From Litsea cubeba (Eukaryota > Streptophyta > Magnoliopsida > Laurales > Lauraceae): 64,000 nt of DNA. The position numbers were made by a program, and so were the translations under genes. Below are positions 1 to 11,500 of the stretch, one piece after another (position 1 is the stretch's first letter; each line of letters starts with the position of its first letter). The notes beneath the pieces were generated by a model. The model was not told the DNA's origin, did no database searches, and was given only the letters and a program-made list of their open reading frames with translations. The stretch lies in assembly GCA_012931725.1 (NCBI GenBank), contig CM022948.1, forward strand, positions 89,984,888 to 90,048,887, written 5' to 3'.

Positions 1-1050
1 TTTTATATTGATCATGATTTTGAAACTTGGCAAAAACCAAGAGGTATGATATGTAAAGGTTTTAGTCATGATTAATACCCATTTTCAATTTGTTCAGTCT
101 CAAATCTCAACTTATAGAACGTGTTGAAACTTTTGTTATTTACCTATGAACACACTAAAAGTGATTAAAAACTAAATTTATGTTTTAAACACCAGTATAT
201 CAGCCGGTACATAAAGGTTTCAGCTTTGCACCAAAACCATGTTTTAAAACCTTTATCTTTATTTTATTCCTTGATCAGTTTTCTCTTATCATGGAGAGAG
301 TGATTACAAGTTGATTGTTATATGTTCGAATTGTTGATTTTATGTCATATAATCTGTAATTAATATTATTATGAGTAAAACTAGGAGTGCCATGATCCTA
401 GAACATGGTTTAGAATTTAGAAAGGAGAAACTGCATGATCATTCTTGTTTCTAGTAATAAGTGAATTAGTCTATTTTCATATGATTTTTCTTGAGTCTTC
501 ATTTTTAATCACACAGCTTCGATCGAAAGCCTAGACCATCTAGTTTGAGATAAATTGTTTTGTTTATATCCACAACAAACCCATCTGATGAGGCTTACAA
601 TTGGTATTTGGGAGATTTTCATACAAATAATATTCGATCTCTATTTCTTGAATTGGCACCTAAAATTTCGTTGCGAAATATTCTCAATGAAGTAATATCA
701 TTTTGGTCATTTTAGTTTTTTTTTTTTCTCAATGTAAAAGCTTAAATCATAGTCTTTGGATTCTCTTTCCCCTCCTCTCTCTCTCTCACACACATATTGG
801 AGAATGACATTTTTTATGTGCTTTTGTAGATCTTTTCTATTGACATGTTTGGCAAATCTTCTCTCTCTAACATCCTTCTTCCCTTGATTTTATGATTTTA
901 TGAGTAAAAGAAATAGGTGATGATCATGTCTAGCTATCTCTCTCTCTAACATTTTGTTCCTTTGTTTTATGTAATGTGTTGATAGATTGATGAAAGCTTT
1001 CTAAATGCATCTTCAATTACAATTTTCTTCTTATTGTTTTTGTTTGGCAG
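1..1050 (+). other. Intron of the bHLH gene, 3' part
   Basis: No exon matching the expected N-terminal part of a bHLH35-like protein is recognisable here. The stretch is AT-rich, with several CT microsatellite runs (about 772-788, 858-868 and 939-949), and ends in a pyrimidine tract and TTTGGCAG at 1043-1050. I read it as intron, with the first coding exon to the left of the window. Confidence 0.55.
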
Positions 1051-3469
1051 CTGGGGTTGGGATGAGCCAATTTCTGGGTACTATGATTCAAGTTCTCCAG
1101 ATGGGGCAGCCTCTTCTTCTGCCACTGCAAAGAACATTGTATCAGAGAGGAATAGAAGGAAGAAACTCAATGAAAGGCTCTTTGCTCTCAGAGCAGTGGT
1201 ACCCAACATCAGCAAGGTATTGATGCATATAAACAAATAACATGCAAAATCACATTTTTCCTGCCTTGGAAGAAACCAGTTGTAACCGTACATGCATTTT
1301 GGCAATCTAATCACACCTCAATATATTATCCAAAGTGGGTGGCTCACCATTGTCACAAACACCCTGAAAATGCTAGGATATGTTTAAATTAGGTTCTCAT
1401 AGATTATTATCATGAAACCTCACAGAAATTAAATTAATTTGTAATTATTAAAATAATATATAAATAGAATAAGTCAAAAGTATTTTCTGTTGATTTTTTC
1501 CCTATTTTTTATTTTTTATGATATAATCACAATATTTTTTTTTATTATGACATTATGTTGAAAATACCTTGAGATTATTGGAAAAGTATCATTTTAGGTA
1601 AATATCATCGATATTTGTGATATCACAGGCACAACTCTCATTTTTTTTTTCATTGGAACTTTATAAAACTACCTATATTTACAATTACATGTATAACTAC
1701 ATGCTATTTTGAATTTCAAAAATGACCAATTAACCTCTATTAGTCTGCGGACAGTTTCTAGTATATTCATTTAATTAATATTTGAAACTTGTATTTTATA
1801 AGAGAGTTTTCATCCTTTTACAATTGGTTACATTGGATCTTACTCATCGAAGTTTTACTTGATTATTAGAGGTGTTGATTATATTGTCAACATAAAAAAA
1901 GTTGGGAATATTACTCATAATTGTCAAAAGGTACAGGTGGTTTCTCTATAAATGTCCCCTTTTCATTTCTATTTTCATATATTGTCCCTAAAAAGTCACA
2001 ATGAAAGGGATAAATGTTAATCCATGTCTCTTCCACCCTAATCACATGAATTCCATGATTTTTTTTGGTGTTTTAATAAGCTGTTGATTATTCAATTAGT
2101 TAGTCGTTAATTAATTGAATGAATGATATACATGAGAGGGGCCTAGATGGACAAGGCATCAATAATCAAAGACGCGATTGAGTACATTCAAGAGCTTCAC
2201 AATCAAGAGAAGAAGATTCAAGAAGAGATTAACGAGCTTGAGAGGGGGAGACAAAAGAAACTACCAAATACCCGAGCTCAAAATGAAAGCTCATCTCTTT
2301 CGACGTCAATGAAGAAGATAAATGACCGAAGCTATGAGTCTGAGGGTAGTGGAGGAAGGTTATCGACTCCCATCGAAGTATTAGAAGTAAGTATAAACTG
2401 CATGCCTAGCTAAATGTACAATTAAAGAATCCTCAAACTGAGTTGTGGTAACCAAATTAGGCCATCTAATCATCTTAACCCTTGATTTAATGGTCTCAAC
2501 ATACATTAAATGAAGTGCATTTTTTTTTAATCTGTTTGTGTGTGTCTTTTCCAATATTATCAATCAAATATTTAATTTATGTTGAATGAGTGTCAAATCA
2601 AAGTGAGTGCCAATTTAAAGGATAGTGAGCAAAGGCTACAAGGGGTTAGATAAATCAAGCACCTAGATGGGATCCACAAATCAAGCCATTAATTAATAAA
2701 TTGCTGCATGATTTTGCTTGAACTACATTAAGATGATAGAGTTATTAGATGTTCCTTTTTTTTTTTTTTTTTTGCAGCTTAGGGTATCTGAGGTGGGTGA
2801 GAAGACTTCAGTTATAACCATCACATGCAGTAAGAATAAAGATACTATGGTGAAGCTATGTGAAGTGTTTGAGTCCCTCAAGCTTAAGATCATAACAGCA
2901 AACATCACTGCTTTTCCTGGAATGCTCTCTAAGACACTTTTTGTGGAGGTAACTTTTATTTTACTTAAATACATAGAAAACAATTTCTCTAAAATGCCCC
3001 ATTTATTCCATTATCATATGGGGTCCTACCTGTAATAAGTCCATTTCACACAATACCAAGGTTGACACTGACCCTCAACAGTATCAGCCATTATATTTTA
3101 AAAAAATGTGCACTATATAAAGCCATGAAGCTTTTAGGTCTTGGAATTGAGGGTTATGATAATTTGCTTGGACTGATATCGGATTGAGACATAATCCATA
3201 TCCAAATCTCAAAGGTCTTTCTTTTAAGATTAGTCATCTACCAAAAACAAGATGGAATCGGATATTGTTAATTGTCTGACATAAAATGAATGGTCAGCAG
3301 ATAAAAGGAGGGTCTCGATTTTAACCATGCATTTGATATGTCGACAATTGATCTGATACCTAGCAATGTTCGATGAACCTGAATTTTGGTGGATATATAC
3401 CTAATCAATGAGTCAGAATTAGCAGCTGCCAAATGCTATTATCTTCATTTTTATGGGCCTGAGATAAGA

Positions 3470-3515
<46 letters not shown>

Positions 3516-3699
3516 TGTGGGGCTTGCAGGGTCTACAAATAGAGAGATCAATTCACAAGGTTCTCAACTCTAAGGAGAACACTGACATTTGTTGACTTGC
3601 TATGCTCAGGCCAATGAAATTGAGAAAGCCCAACTCAAGGAGAAGATTGAGATGGCCATTGCAGACATTGATGCTCCCAAAAGCCCTATGAGCTTTTAG
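1051..3699 (+). CDS. bHLH transcription factor, bHLH35-like (5' end outside window)
   Basis: Four coding exons are visible: 1051-1216, 2147-2386, 2778-2948 and 3610-3699 (stop TAG). All junctions are GT-AG and keep one frame, giving about 221 residues. Exon 1051-1216 begins with the last base of a split codon, so at least one upstream exon is missing. The first two exons encode the bHLH domain: basic region with SERNRR, loop, then MDKASIIKDAIEYI starting exactly at the second visible exon. The basic region has Asn where G-box binders usually have His5, while the E9/R13 positions are present, so E-box binding is likely but altered specificity is possible. The last two exons form an ACT-like C-terminal domain used for dimerisation in this subfamily, ending in a short PKSPMSF tail typical of bHLH35/bHLH27 relatives. 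It should act in the nucleus as a dimer. The exact orthologue is inferred. Confidence 0.92.
3476..3511. repeat. (GA)n microsatellite in the last bHLH intron
   Basis: About 18 uninterrupted GA units, roughly 100 bp upstream of the last coding exon of the bHLH gene. It lies in the intron 2949-3609 and creates a spurious Arg/Glu-repeat reading frame. Confidence 0.95.
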
Positions 3700-4515
3700 T
3701 TGAAGGAATTAATAACTTCTACTCAAGTTATGTTTGGTACTTTAGTACACCATCCTTCCAATAGAACATTCTATTTATATTGTTTTAGCTTAAAACTTCA
3801 CTTCAATCAAGAGTGTCCTATGCTTATGGCAGCTAGTATCAGCCCCACCCTAATAATTTCTTTTTTACATAATCGTCCCTGGCCACCTGGTCTAGAACAC
3901 ACCTGGCCGCTTGTGATATAAGCAGATTGATGAACTAATGTGACTGTTAGATGGAAAGTTATAGGGGATGTTGTATGCTTAATAACATATGGGAGTTTGT
4001 TTCTAATATGTATTAATGCAATTTCTCTTCTGTTACCATTTTAATTATGTTCGCAAAATGTATTATTATTTTGTCAGATGCATGCTAACATCATTGTGAT
4101 AAGGGGCATGCATCATATGCAAGATGTGGACCAACATCAGGGTGGGCCACACCATCTAATGTTGTTTGCCCCATGACAGAAGTTAAACTAATCATTTGAG
4201 ATGTATGTGGTGTTGGACAAATTTTTAAGTCTACTTTTTTCTATGAAAGTAGCACTCGACCTATTGCAATGCCTCGAAAAAAGATTATGATTGTTACACT
4301 AATCATTGGGACCCTCCCTCCCTTGCTTCCAAAACCCTAATTTTGTTGGAACCTAGTTTAAAAATGTGTGCTTGTATTGGGGTTTTTATGTCCAGGGCAG
4401 CTTGAGCCCAACCCCCAACTTGTCCTGCATTTGGTGTGGTTCGACACTCCAACATGGGCCAATTTCTACCATGATAGCTAAATGATTCAGGCCTGGGTCA
4501 ATGTATGCAGATAGA

Positions 4516-4830
4516 TTAGACTCGACCAACCTTTTTTTTGCAGCTACGTTGGGGCTATTGGTCTATGATGGATACTTTAACGTGAGCACTCATGGGTTAA
4601 TCTCTAGGCATTTGTTTGAAACAAAGTGCCAAAAACACCCATCATATTTGAAATAATAGGAGTGTATGTTTTTTTGCAAATGGTTAGACCTGACCCGCCA
4701 ATTTCCCCCCTTTTTTTTTCTTTGGCTACATTGGGGCTGTTGGTCTATGTGGATACTCTATTTTGAATACTCATGTATGGATCGATTTCTAGGCATTTGT
4801 GTGAAACGTAGGTGCCAAAACCGTTCAACT
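4516..4830. repeat. Diverged tandem duplication, period about 168 bp
   Basis: Two copies start with TTAGAC at 4516 and 4684. They share, in order, a poly-T stretch, GCTAC(A/G)TTGGGGCT, TTGGTCTATG, a run around 'actcatg', then TCTAGGCATTTGT and GTGCCAAAA. Divergence is considerable, so this is an old duplication or two nested repeat copies. No coding potential. Confidence 0.65.
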
Positions 4831-6270
4831 ACCACTGTTTGGATTGCACTTTCATCCCTGTGAGCTGAATCTGGGCCGAAAATTGTGCCTAATAATTAAA
4901 TGGGCCATGAATTCCATGTTATGTATCTATCTTTTTCCCTATTTTGAGGATCAGAATTTTCTTCTCTCCGCATCAAAAACTCGCTTCTCTGGAAAATTTT
5001 CTCCTGTGGACGTTCTCATGTATTGACAGTGATATTGTAATGATGGGCACTATAAAATTAAGGGTTCCTAATTTATTGATGGCCCCTCGCCTCTTTAACA
5101 TCCTGATTAAGATGTCCATTAAGAAACTTTACCCACTTTTCGAGTTCTCTTTCTCTTTGATTAATTTATTAAACAAAATGGACCCCTTTTTTTTTTTGCA
5201 TGTCTATTTTCCTACTATTATGCATAGAAGCCCAAGTTTTTGCTATTTACTCCACCTGTGGGGCTGACCCGGGCTGCCTATGATGGATTCACTCCCTCCC
5301 AATTTGATATTTGGCTCATTGTCAAAATGATTTAAAAAAAAGGGACTACACACATGTGCACAAAAGAAATCTTTAGACTCATTGAATCTTTTTTTTTTTT
5401 TTTGTTGTAAAGGATTGAATCAAAGGGTTAAAGATGTGAAAAGGGCGTTTTCTTTTTTACCCTAACCCACCAGTCCACCCATGATAGTGGCTTTCAATCC
5501 ATTCTTTTTTACTTCAGATTGGCACCCACTCAAGCAGTAGATTGAAATGGGCTTTTGGTAGATTGACCTAAATCAGTCAAAGCTCTTTAATGGGCTGGTA
5601 TATTTCTTATGGACCTCCGTCTGGGTATCACAATCGAGCCTGAACTTGGACTCAGGCCCTTCAATCATTGCTGGGTCTGAACTTGGGACCATGTAGGTCC
5701 AGCCCAGACCAAGCCTTTTAGCAGCCCTACTCCTGCTCCAAACCAATAAACAAATAGGTTAGCTTCCAGTTGCTGCCCTTACCCTACGCTTAACTACGTG
5801 GGATGGGCCCAAGGCAGGCCAAGGCCTTCAGAAGACCCAGTAAAAGCCCCCTTACAAATGGATCTATGCCTGATTTAGATCTCTTATGGGGCAACCTCAT
5901 ATTTAATCTCTCCACCAGCTGTATACAAGAGATCAGCAGGGCTAAGGTACATTGGGCCCACCCATGTTATACAGTGCTTGAGCCCTACCTCAATTGCTAA
6001 TGGGGCCAATGAACTCCACCTACAAGCCACGGGGCTCCCTCTTGGAGAGTATCCTGGCTCAAACTTAAGTTTGTCCGAACCTAGTAATTGGTCTCATTTA
6101 GATATGGGGTCTCACATACGCAGGCCCAGTCCTAAATTTCATCCACAACCAGGTCTCATTGCTCTTGCAAAATATGATGTCTTTATCCAAATATAGACTC
6201 GGAATGAGACCCCATCAGATTAGATCAAATTTTATTCTAATGTCCATCAACAAATGGCCATGCATAAGTT

Positions 6271-7214
6271 ATAGATTTTTTTTTTTTTTGTATATAGCCC
6301 CCTAAGACTTCTATTATTTGTAAATAGGCCCCGTGATTTTGGTATTTGTAAATAGGCCTACCTTTTATTTCATTACCTTTCATGTCCCCAAAATCAACAT
6401 TCCTAATGATAATGGGTAACTACCATGAGATTTGTGTTGGACTTTTATAAAAACGACACATTTGCCCTTACATCCATTAACACAAAAAATGAGTATGTTA
6501 TTATTTATAAAATTATCATTATTTTATCTCAAATCCCAACCGTCTCTTTCAATAACTTTTTAATGCACATGAAGCCTAATTATGTATTTTGAAACTCTCA
6601 TCCATCTAACGATGGGTTGTACATGGATTGAATCAATTATAACCAATTATAATTATAGTTGTTGATTGTAATTATGACCGATTTGGGTTTAATGAATTAG
6701 GCCCTATATATTTATTTATTTACCCTAGCCAAAGGACTTGGACCAAGAGAGAGCCCCCGCATACATACGGGAAGGTAGCCCACTCAAGTGGGAAAGAAGC
6801 CAGCACAAGCGGAAAGAAAGCCACACAAGTGGAAAATGAGCCCGCACAAGTGGGAAAAGATGACGTACCTAGGGTTCAAACCCCGGATAGTCGTGTAAGG
6901 ACTGACGCTCCTTACCACTCTTGGGTAAGGAGCCGTTCTTAGGCCCTGTATTGTTAAAAGTATATTTACATACGGTTATTCTCTCCCACCTAATGTAATT
7001 ATTAATGCTACATGCTTTATATATATGCATATAGGGATAAAGAGATGGACAAAAGTATCATCTCACTCTAAAAACCTTTCGGTGGTTGGAAGGTTATTGA
7101 TTTTGGGTACACGAAAGGTATTAAAATGAAAATTACAAATACTATAACTATAGGAACCTATTTACAAATCCTAAAATCCTTAGGAGGAATATGCCAAAAA
7201 ACTCTACTTTATAT
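6271..7214. mobile_element. TIR element, probably Mutator-like MITE
   Basis: The left end (about 6285-6410) and the reverse complement of the right end (about 7085-7205) align over about 120 bp. Shared blocks in order are CC(T/C)CCTAAG, ATTTGTAAATAGG, a second GTATTTGTAA block, TACCTTTC(A/G)TGT and CCCAAAATCAA. No transposase frame lies inside the 0.9 kb, so it is non-autonomous. I could not find a convincing target-site duplication, which keeps the superfamily assignment tentative. Confidence 0.65.
6776..6859. repeat. Four imperfect 21-bp units with the motif CACAAGTGGAAA
   Basis: Inside the TIR element, four consecutive units of about 21 bp each begin GCC(C/A)...CAAG(T/C)GG and end in GAAA. 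A related, more degraded run occurs at about 19871-19965. Downstream, AGGGTTCAAACCCC (about 6872) resembles a pol III B box, but I could not pair it with a convincing A box. Confidence 0.6.
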
Positions 7215-8518
7215 AAGCCTCATTTTTTAATCTAATCTACCCTCATAAGTTGTCTTATCGAACCTAATTTTCTTAAGGCACTATTGGTCAATATCTTTGT
7301 GTTTCAACTAACACCCAAACTTATTAATCCCTTCCCTCCTCTTGAACAGCTGGTCAATAGCCCAAGGACATAAATTTCGTGATTTTTACTCCAGTTGCAT
7401 TTTAATTATGTATTTTAAACGGGATCACTCTTCTTGTAAGAAGTAAAAATTGAAGAGGTAAGGGTGGCCGTTCTTGGTCTAACATATGATACAACCTCAA
7501 CCCAACTTGGTAATTTACAGTTCTAGTTGACCCCTTTAATTTTTAAGTTGTAAAATTGTTGGAAATTTTTTCATTGATTCAAAAAATGAGTTGGATTCGA
7601 ATTGAGTCTATTCTTACTATTTGACATGTCGACCATGTCAGCTTCGTTATTTGCACTATAACTGCCAACTCAACTTGAATCTAATCTCTTAATCAAGGGA
7701 TCAAATAGATCATTTCAGGTTAGAGTTGAGCTAATAAAAGCCATCTACAATGTTAAATCTAAGCCACTAATTATTTTGCATCTTTGGCCAAGGAAAAAGT
7801 AGTATTGAAATTTAATTATGAACCCGATATAAGAAATCAGCTCTAAATATAAGGAATAAATTAAACTTAAAGAAGTGCAGTCTATTCTAATAATTTAGCT
7901 GAAGATAAGTCAAAATAGAGAAACAAAATTCATATAGTTGACACCAACACAATTGGGACAATGCTTCGGTGATAATGACATGGATGAAAAAACATCAGAT
8001 TCAAATTTAAAATATATTTTGAATATTGTAAGAAACCATGTTCTACTCTAAGTTCGTATGTGTTATTAAGCCTACTCTTTTATCAAAATATATGACTATC
8101 AAAATATATGACTGAAATTCTCATAGATATGATATGATGGACTGTGTTCCCTAATATTTTACAAATGTCATATTTCTCCGATATAATTTCAAATTTCAAC
8201 TTTATAAAAGGTCTCAAATATATCTATTTTGAAATTTTCAAAATTCAAAACTTATATGGATTTGTAGAAGATTTAGGAACTCCACTATTAAAGATAACTT
8301 TTTGGATAATTCACAAATTTATAAACACGAGTAGCCTGAAATCTGTTAAAGAAATAACATAGATGAGCCCACTACTCATCTGATTGTAGGATTGCACATT
8401 TAGGGCAAACCCACACCAATTTAAAGTGGTCAGCTTGACCCCCTTGTTCTCTCCTCTTTTTGCCTCTTCTTCCCCATCCCAATTCCCAAGCATCATCTCT
8501 CTCTCTCCCAGTTCTTTC

Positions 8519-11500
8519 ATGGATTCTCTGTTAGCAAACTACGCTTCAGATGAAGAAGAAGAGGAGCAAGAGAAAACAGCTCCTCTTCCTTCAAAACCAA
8601 TCTCTCTCTCACTTCCAAAACCCTCTTTCGATTTGGATTCAACAAACCTACTTCCCAAAACCTCATTCTTCTCCTCCCTTCCTCCCCCAAAACCCATCTC
8701 TTCCTCCTCTTCTTCAAAACCCATCTCTCTCTCACTTCCAAAACCCTCTTTGGATCTGGACTCAACAAACCCACATCCTAAAACTTCAATCTTCTCCTCC
8801 CTTCCTCCCCCAAAACCCATCTCCTCCTCTTCTTCAAAACCCACCTCTTCTTCTTCTTCCTCTTCCTCTTCCTCAACCTTCTCCTCTCTCCCCCCTCCCA
8901 AATCCCACCAATCAATCCCCACAAAACCACCCACAAATCCCAAAAGGGTCGTCCAATTCAGGCCCCCTCTTAATCCTTCCCTCCTCAAAACCAGATCTTT
9001 CGACGAGGATGACGATGATGAAGAAGAAGAAGAAAAAGAAAGAAAACCCACCAAGGAAACCCCCTCTTCAACCTCAAAATCCTCATTCTCTTCCTTCCTC
9101 CCACCTCCCAAGAACTCCCTCGGCATTGCCCCTCCCCGGCGATCTGTTATCGATTCCAATGTTGCAGCAAAGAGCGAAAAGCCACCTATACCTCAGCAGG
9201 AGAAGGATCCCTATTCCAATCACGGGAATTATGAGGGTAATTTGGTGGGTACAACGCCTGGCGCTGAGAATTACAGCAGTCATGTGAATTATGGGTATTA
9301 TGAGGGCAATTGGGTTGATTGGTCATCAGCAGTAGCATTGGAGACCCCTGAAAATGCTCCAAGCAATGGGAGTTATGTAAACTATGGAAGCTATGAAGGT
9401 AATTTGGCTGATGGATCATCAGCAGTAGCATTGGAGACATCTGCAAATGTTCCAGTTAATGAGAATTATGGCAGTTACGTGGACTATGGGAGTTATGAAA
9501 GTAATTGGGGTGATGTGTCCACAGCGACAAAAGTGCCGGAAACATCTGGTGGGATAGATTGGGTTGGGGGAATTTTGGGGAAGAGGGGAAGGAAAGAAAT
9601 TCCGGCAGATATAATCGAGGTGAAGCAGGATGAGCTGATGAGCAATAGACCAAGGGAAGATCAGGCCAAGTTGACTGGGATAGCTTTTGGACCTGCTTAT
9701 CAGGTTTTGATTCTTCTTCTCTATAGTGTTTTCTTTTTTTCTGTCTTGTTTGTTATTGATATTCTCATCCCATTGTTCTATATGCTCTTGTTTAGACTTC
9801 TTGGTTATTGGGTTGATGGTGGGATTTCTTGTAGGCAGTGTGGTTATTTCCATTATCTGCTTATTAGAAACATTGTCTGGAACTCATCTGATGATAGACT
9901 ATGCAGAATTAAGTCAGCCATTTTTATGCAACTAACTGAGATTCTATTAAATTAACCAGAATCTCTGAATCTGTACATTATGATACTTAAAGCAGTTCAG
10001 TAAGGCTGTAGTATTAACAACAAACAGTGAAGAAATTACGACGACAAAGAACCTGTATTCAATTCAATTCTGAAAACCCCTGATGTTGCAAGTGTATTGG
10101 CTTCAATATCCCACTCTCTTGGAATATGAGCAAAAAGGACATTGATTTTATATAGATGAACACAAATCTCCTTAACAATATCCAATCCACAATTTTCTAG
10201 GGTGATGGAGCCATTCTTTGTGCCCATCACAAAGTATTATTTGAATCCGCCTCAGTCAGTAGTAAGCCTGAAAACAAATGCAAAAACAACTTAACTTCCT
10301 CCTTCAATGCCTATATTTCACGCCCTTTAGAATCATCAACACCTGTCCGGCCCCGAACTCCTCAAGAAGCTCCCCTCCCATCAGTTTTAGTTGTTTGTCC
10401 CACACTCTATGGAGCAGGTTTTTGAAACACACTTTTATCTGTATTCAGTCTCCATTGGCCCATTAAAGGCTGAATTCTCAATACACTTCTTTTCTATGGT
10501 TGCATTTTCTCTTTTTATGCACACTTCTATTCTATCCACCAGTGATCTTGATGAAGTGTATCTTCTATCAAAGAACCTTGTATTCCTTTCGTAAGTGCCA
10601 GCAACAATCAAAGGTAACACTTTCTATAGAATCTGATCTCCACTTGAGAAAAGAACCAGATTAACCTTTGATTATATCTCTCTCAAAAAGAAGGAAAAGG
10701 GAAGGACAAAACTGAACGAGCCTTGGAAAAAGCAAGAACACTTTTGCTACCGGGCAACAAATAAACAGTTGATCAACAAACCTCTCATCAGACCCACATA
10801 GAAAGAAGATATTATGAAGGGCAAAGTTCCTTCTTTTGAGTTTATTCAAGAATAGAATTTTACTAGAAACTACAATGCACCGACTCTAGGTAGGACTAAT
10901 GAATTTCAAATCTTTTTACAACAAAAGGAGGTGAAGTAGCCTTTTGCTTGAAAAGAACCCAAGAGAATCTAACTTCCAAATCTTTTTTATCTTTACCTTC
11001 CAATTGAATGGTTTTCCCATTTAAATCTCCATAAGTTCATCCTACAAATGTAATTCAAGAACCATAAGCATTCTTCTGAACTGAACCATCCATTCAATTT
11101 GACTTCTATCCTCAATGCAATCTTTCATTAAAGCTCCCTTACAGTCATATAAAGTCTTGAAAATTTTAAAGCCAACTCTTTAACCCTCGATCATGACATC
11201 TCCCAAACCTTATTATAACTCTCATTTTCATGCAGTCCAAGTGCACCATATGCCTAAGGGCTTAAAAAATTTAAAAAAGAGGCTCAAGATTTTGCCCACT
11301 ATCAGCTATCCATTGGCCCTAACTTATAGTGGGCCAGCCTGTCCATAGATGGCTGACCCATTGGTCCCAACCCATGGATAACCAACCCAATAGCGCAACT
11401 ATGTCTTCTTTGTTTATGGCTTTCCAATAAGTCCTCCTGGATCGAGATAAGATCTAACAAGATAATTGATTCACATGCAATTAGTTTAATGAAATCAATC

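Larger units (their letters stand above)
3700..8518. other. Intergenic region between bHLH and PRCC genes
   Basis: No credible gene is seen. The first few hundred bases must contain the bHLH 3' UTR. Short open frames at 4666-5267 and 5803-6196 have no family signature and overlap repeats. The region holds a diverged tandem duplication (about 4516-4830) and a TIR element (about 6271-7214). The last few hundred bases before 8519 should contain the PRCC promoter and 5' UTR; a CT-rich leader is visible at about 8437-8518. Confidence 0.6.

Noticed and set aside
1600..1960. Possible small TIR element in a bHLH intron
   Set aside because: The two sides share only scattered short words; similarity was not better than expected for AT-rich DNA.
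6776..6859. Regular 21-bp repeats that look array-like
   Set aside because: The units are directly adjacent with no unique spacers and sit in a plant transposon, so not a CRISPR array.
8539..9159. 206-codon minus-strand frame rich in Glu and Gly
   Set aside because: It is the antisense of the Pro/Ser-rich PRCC exon; the plus strand has the conserved protein.
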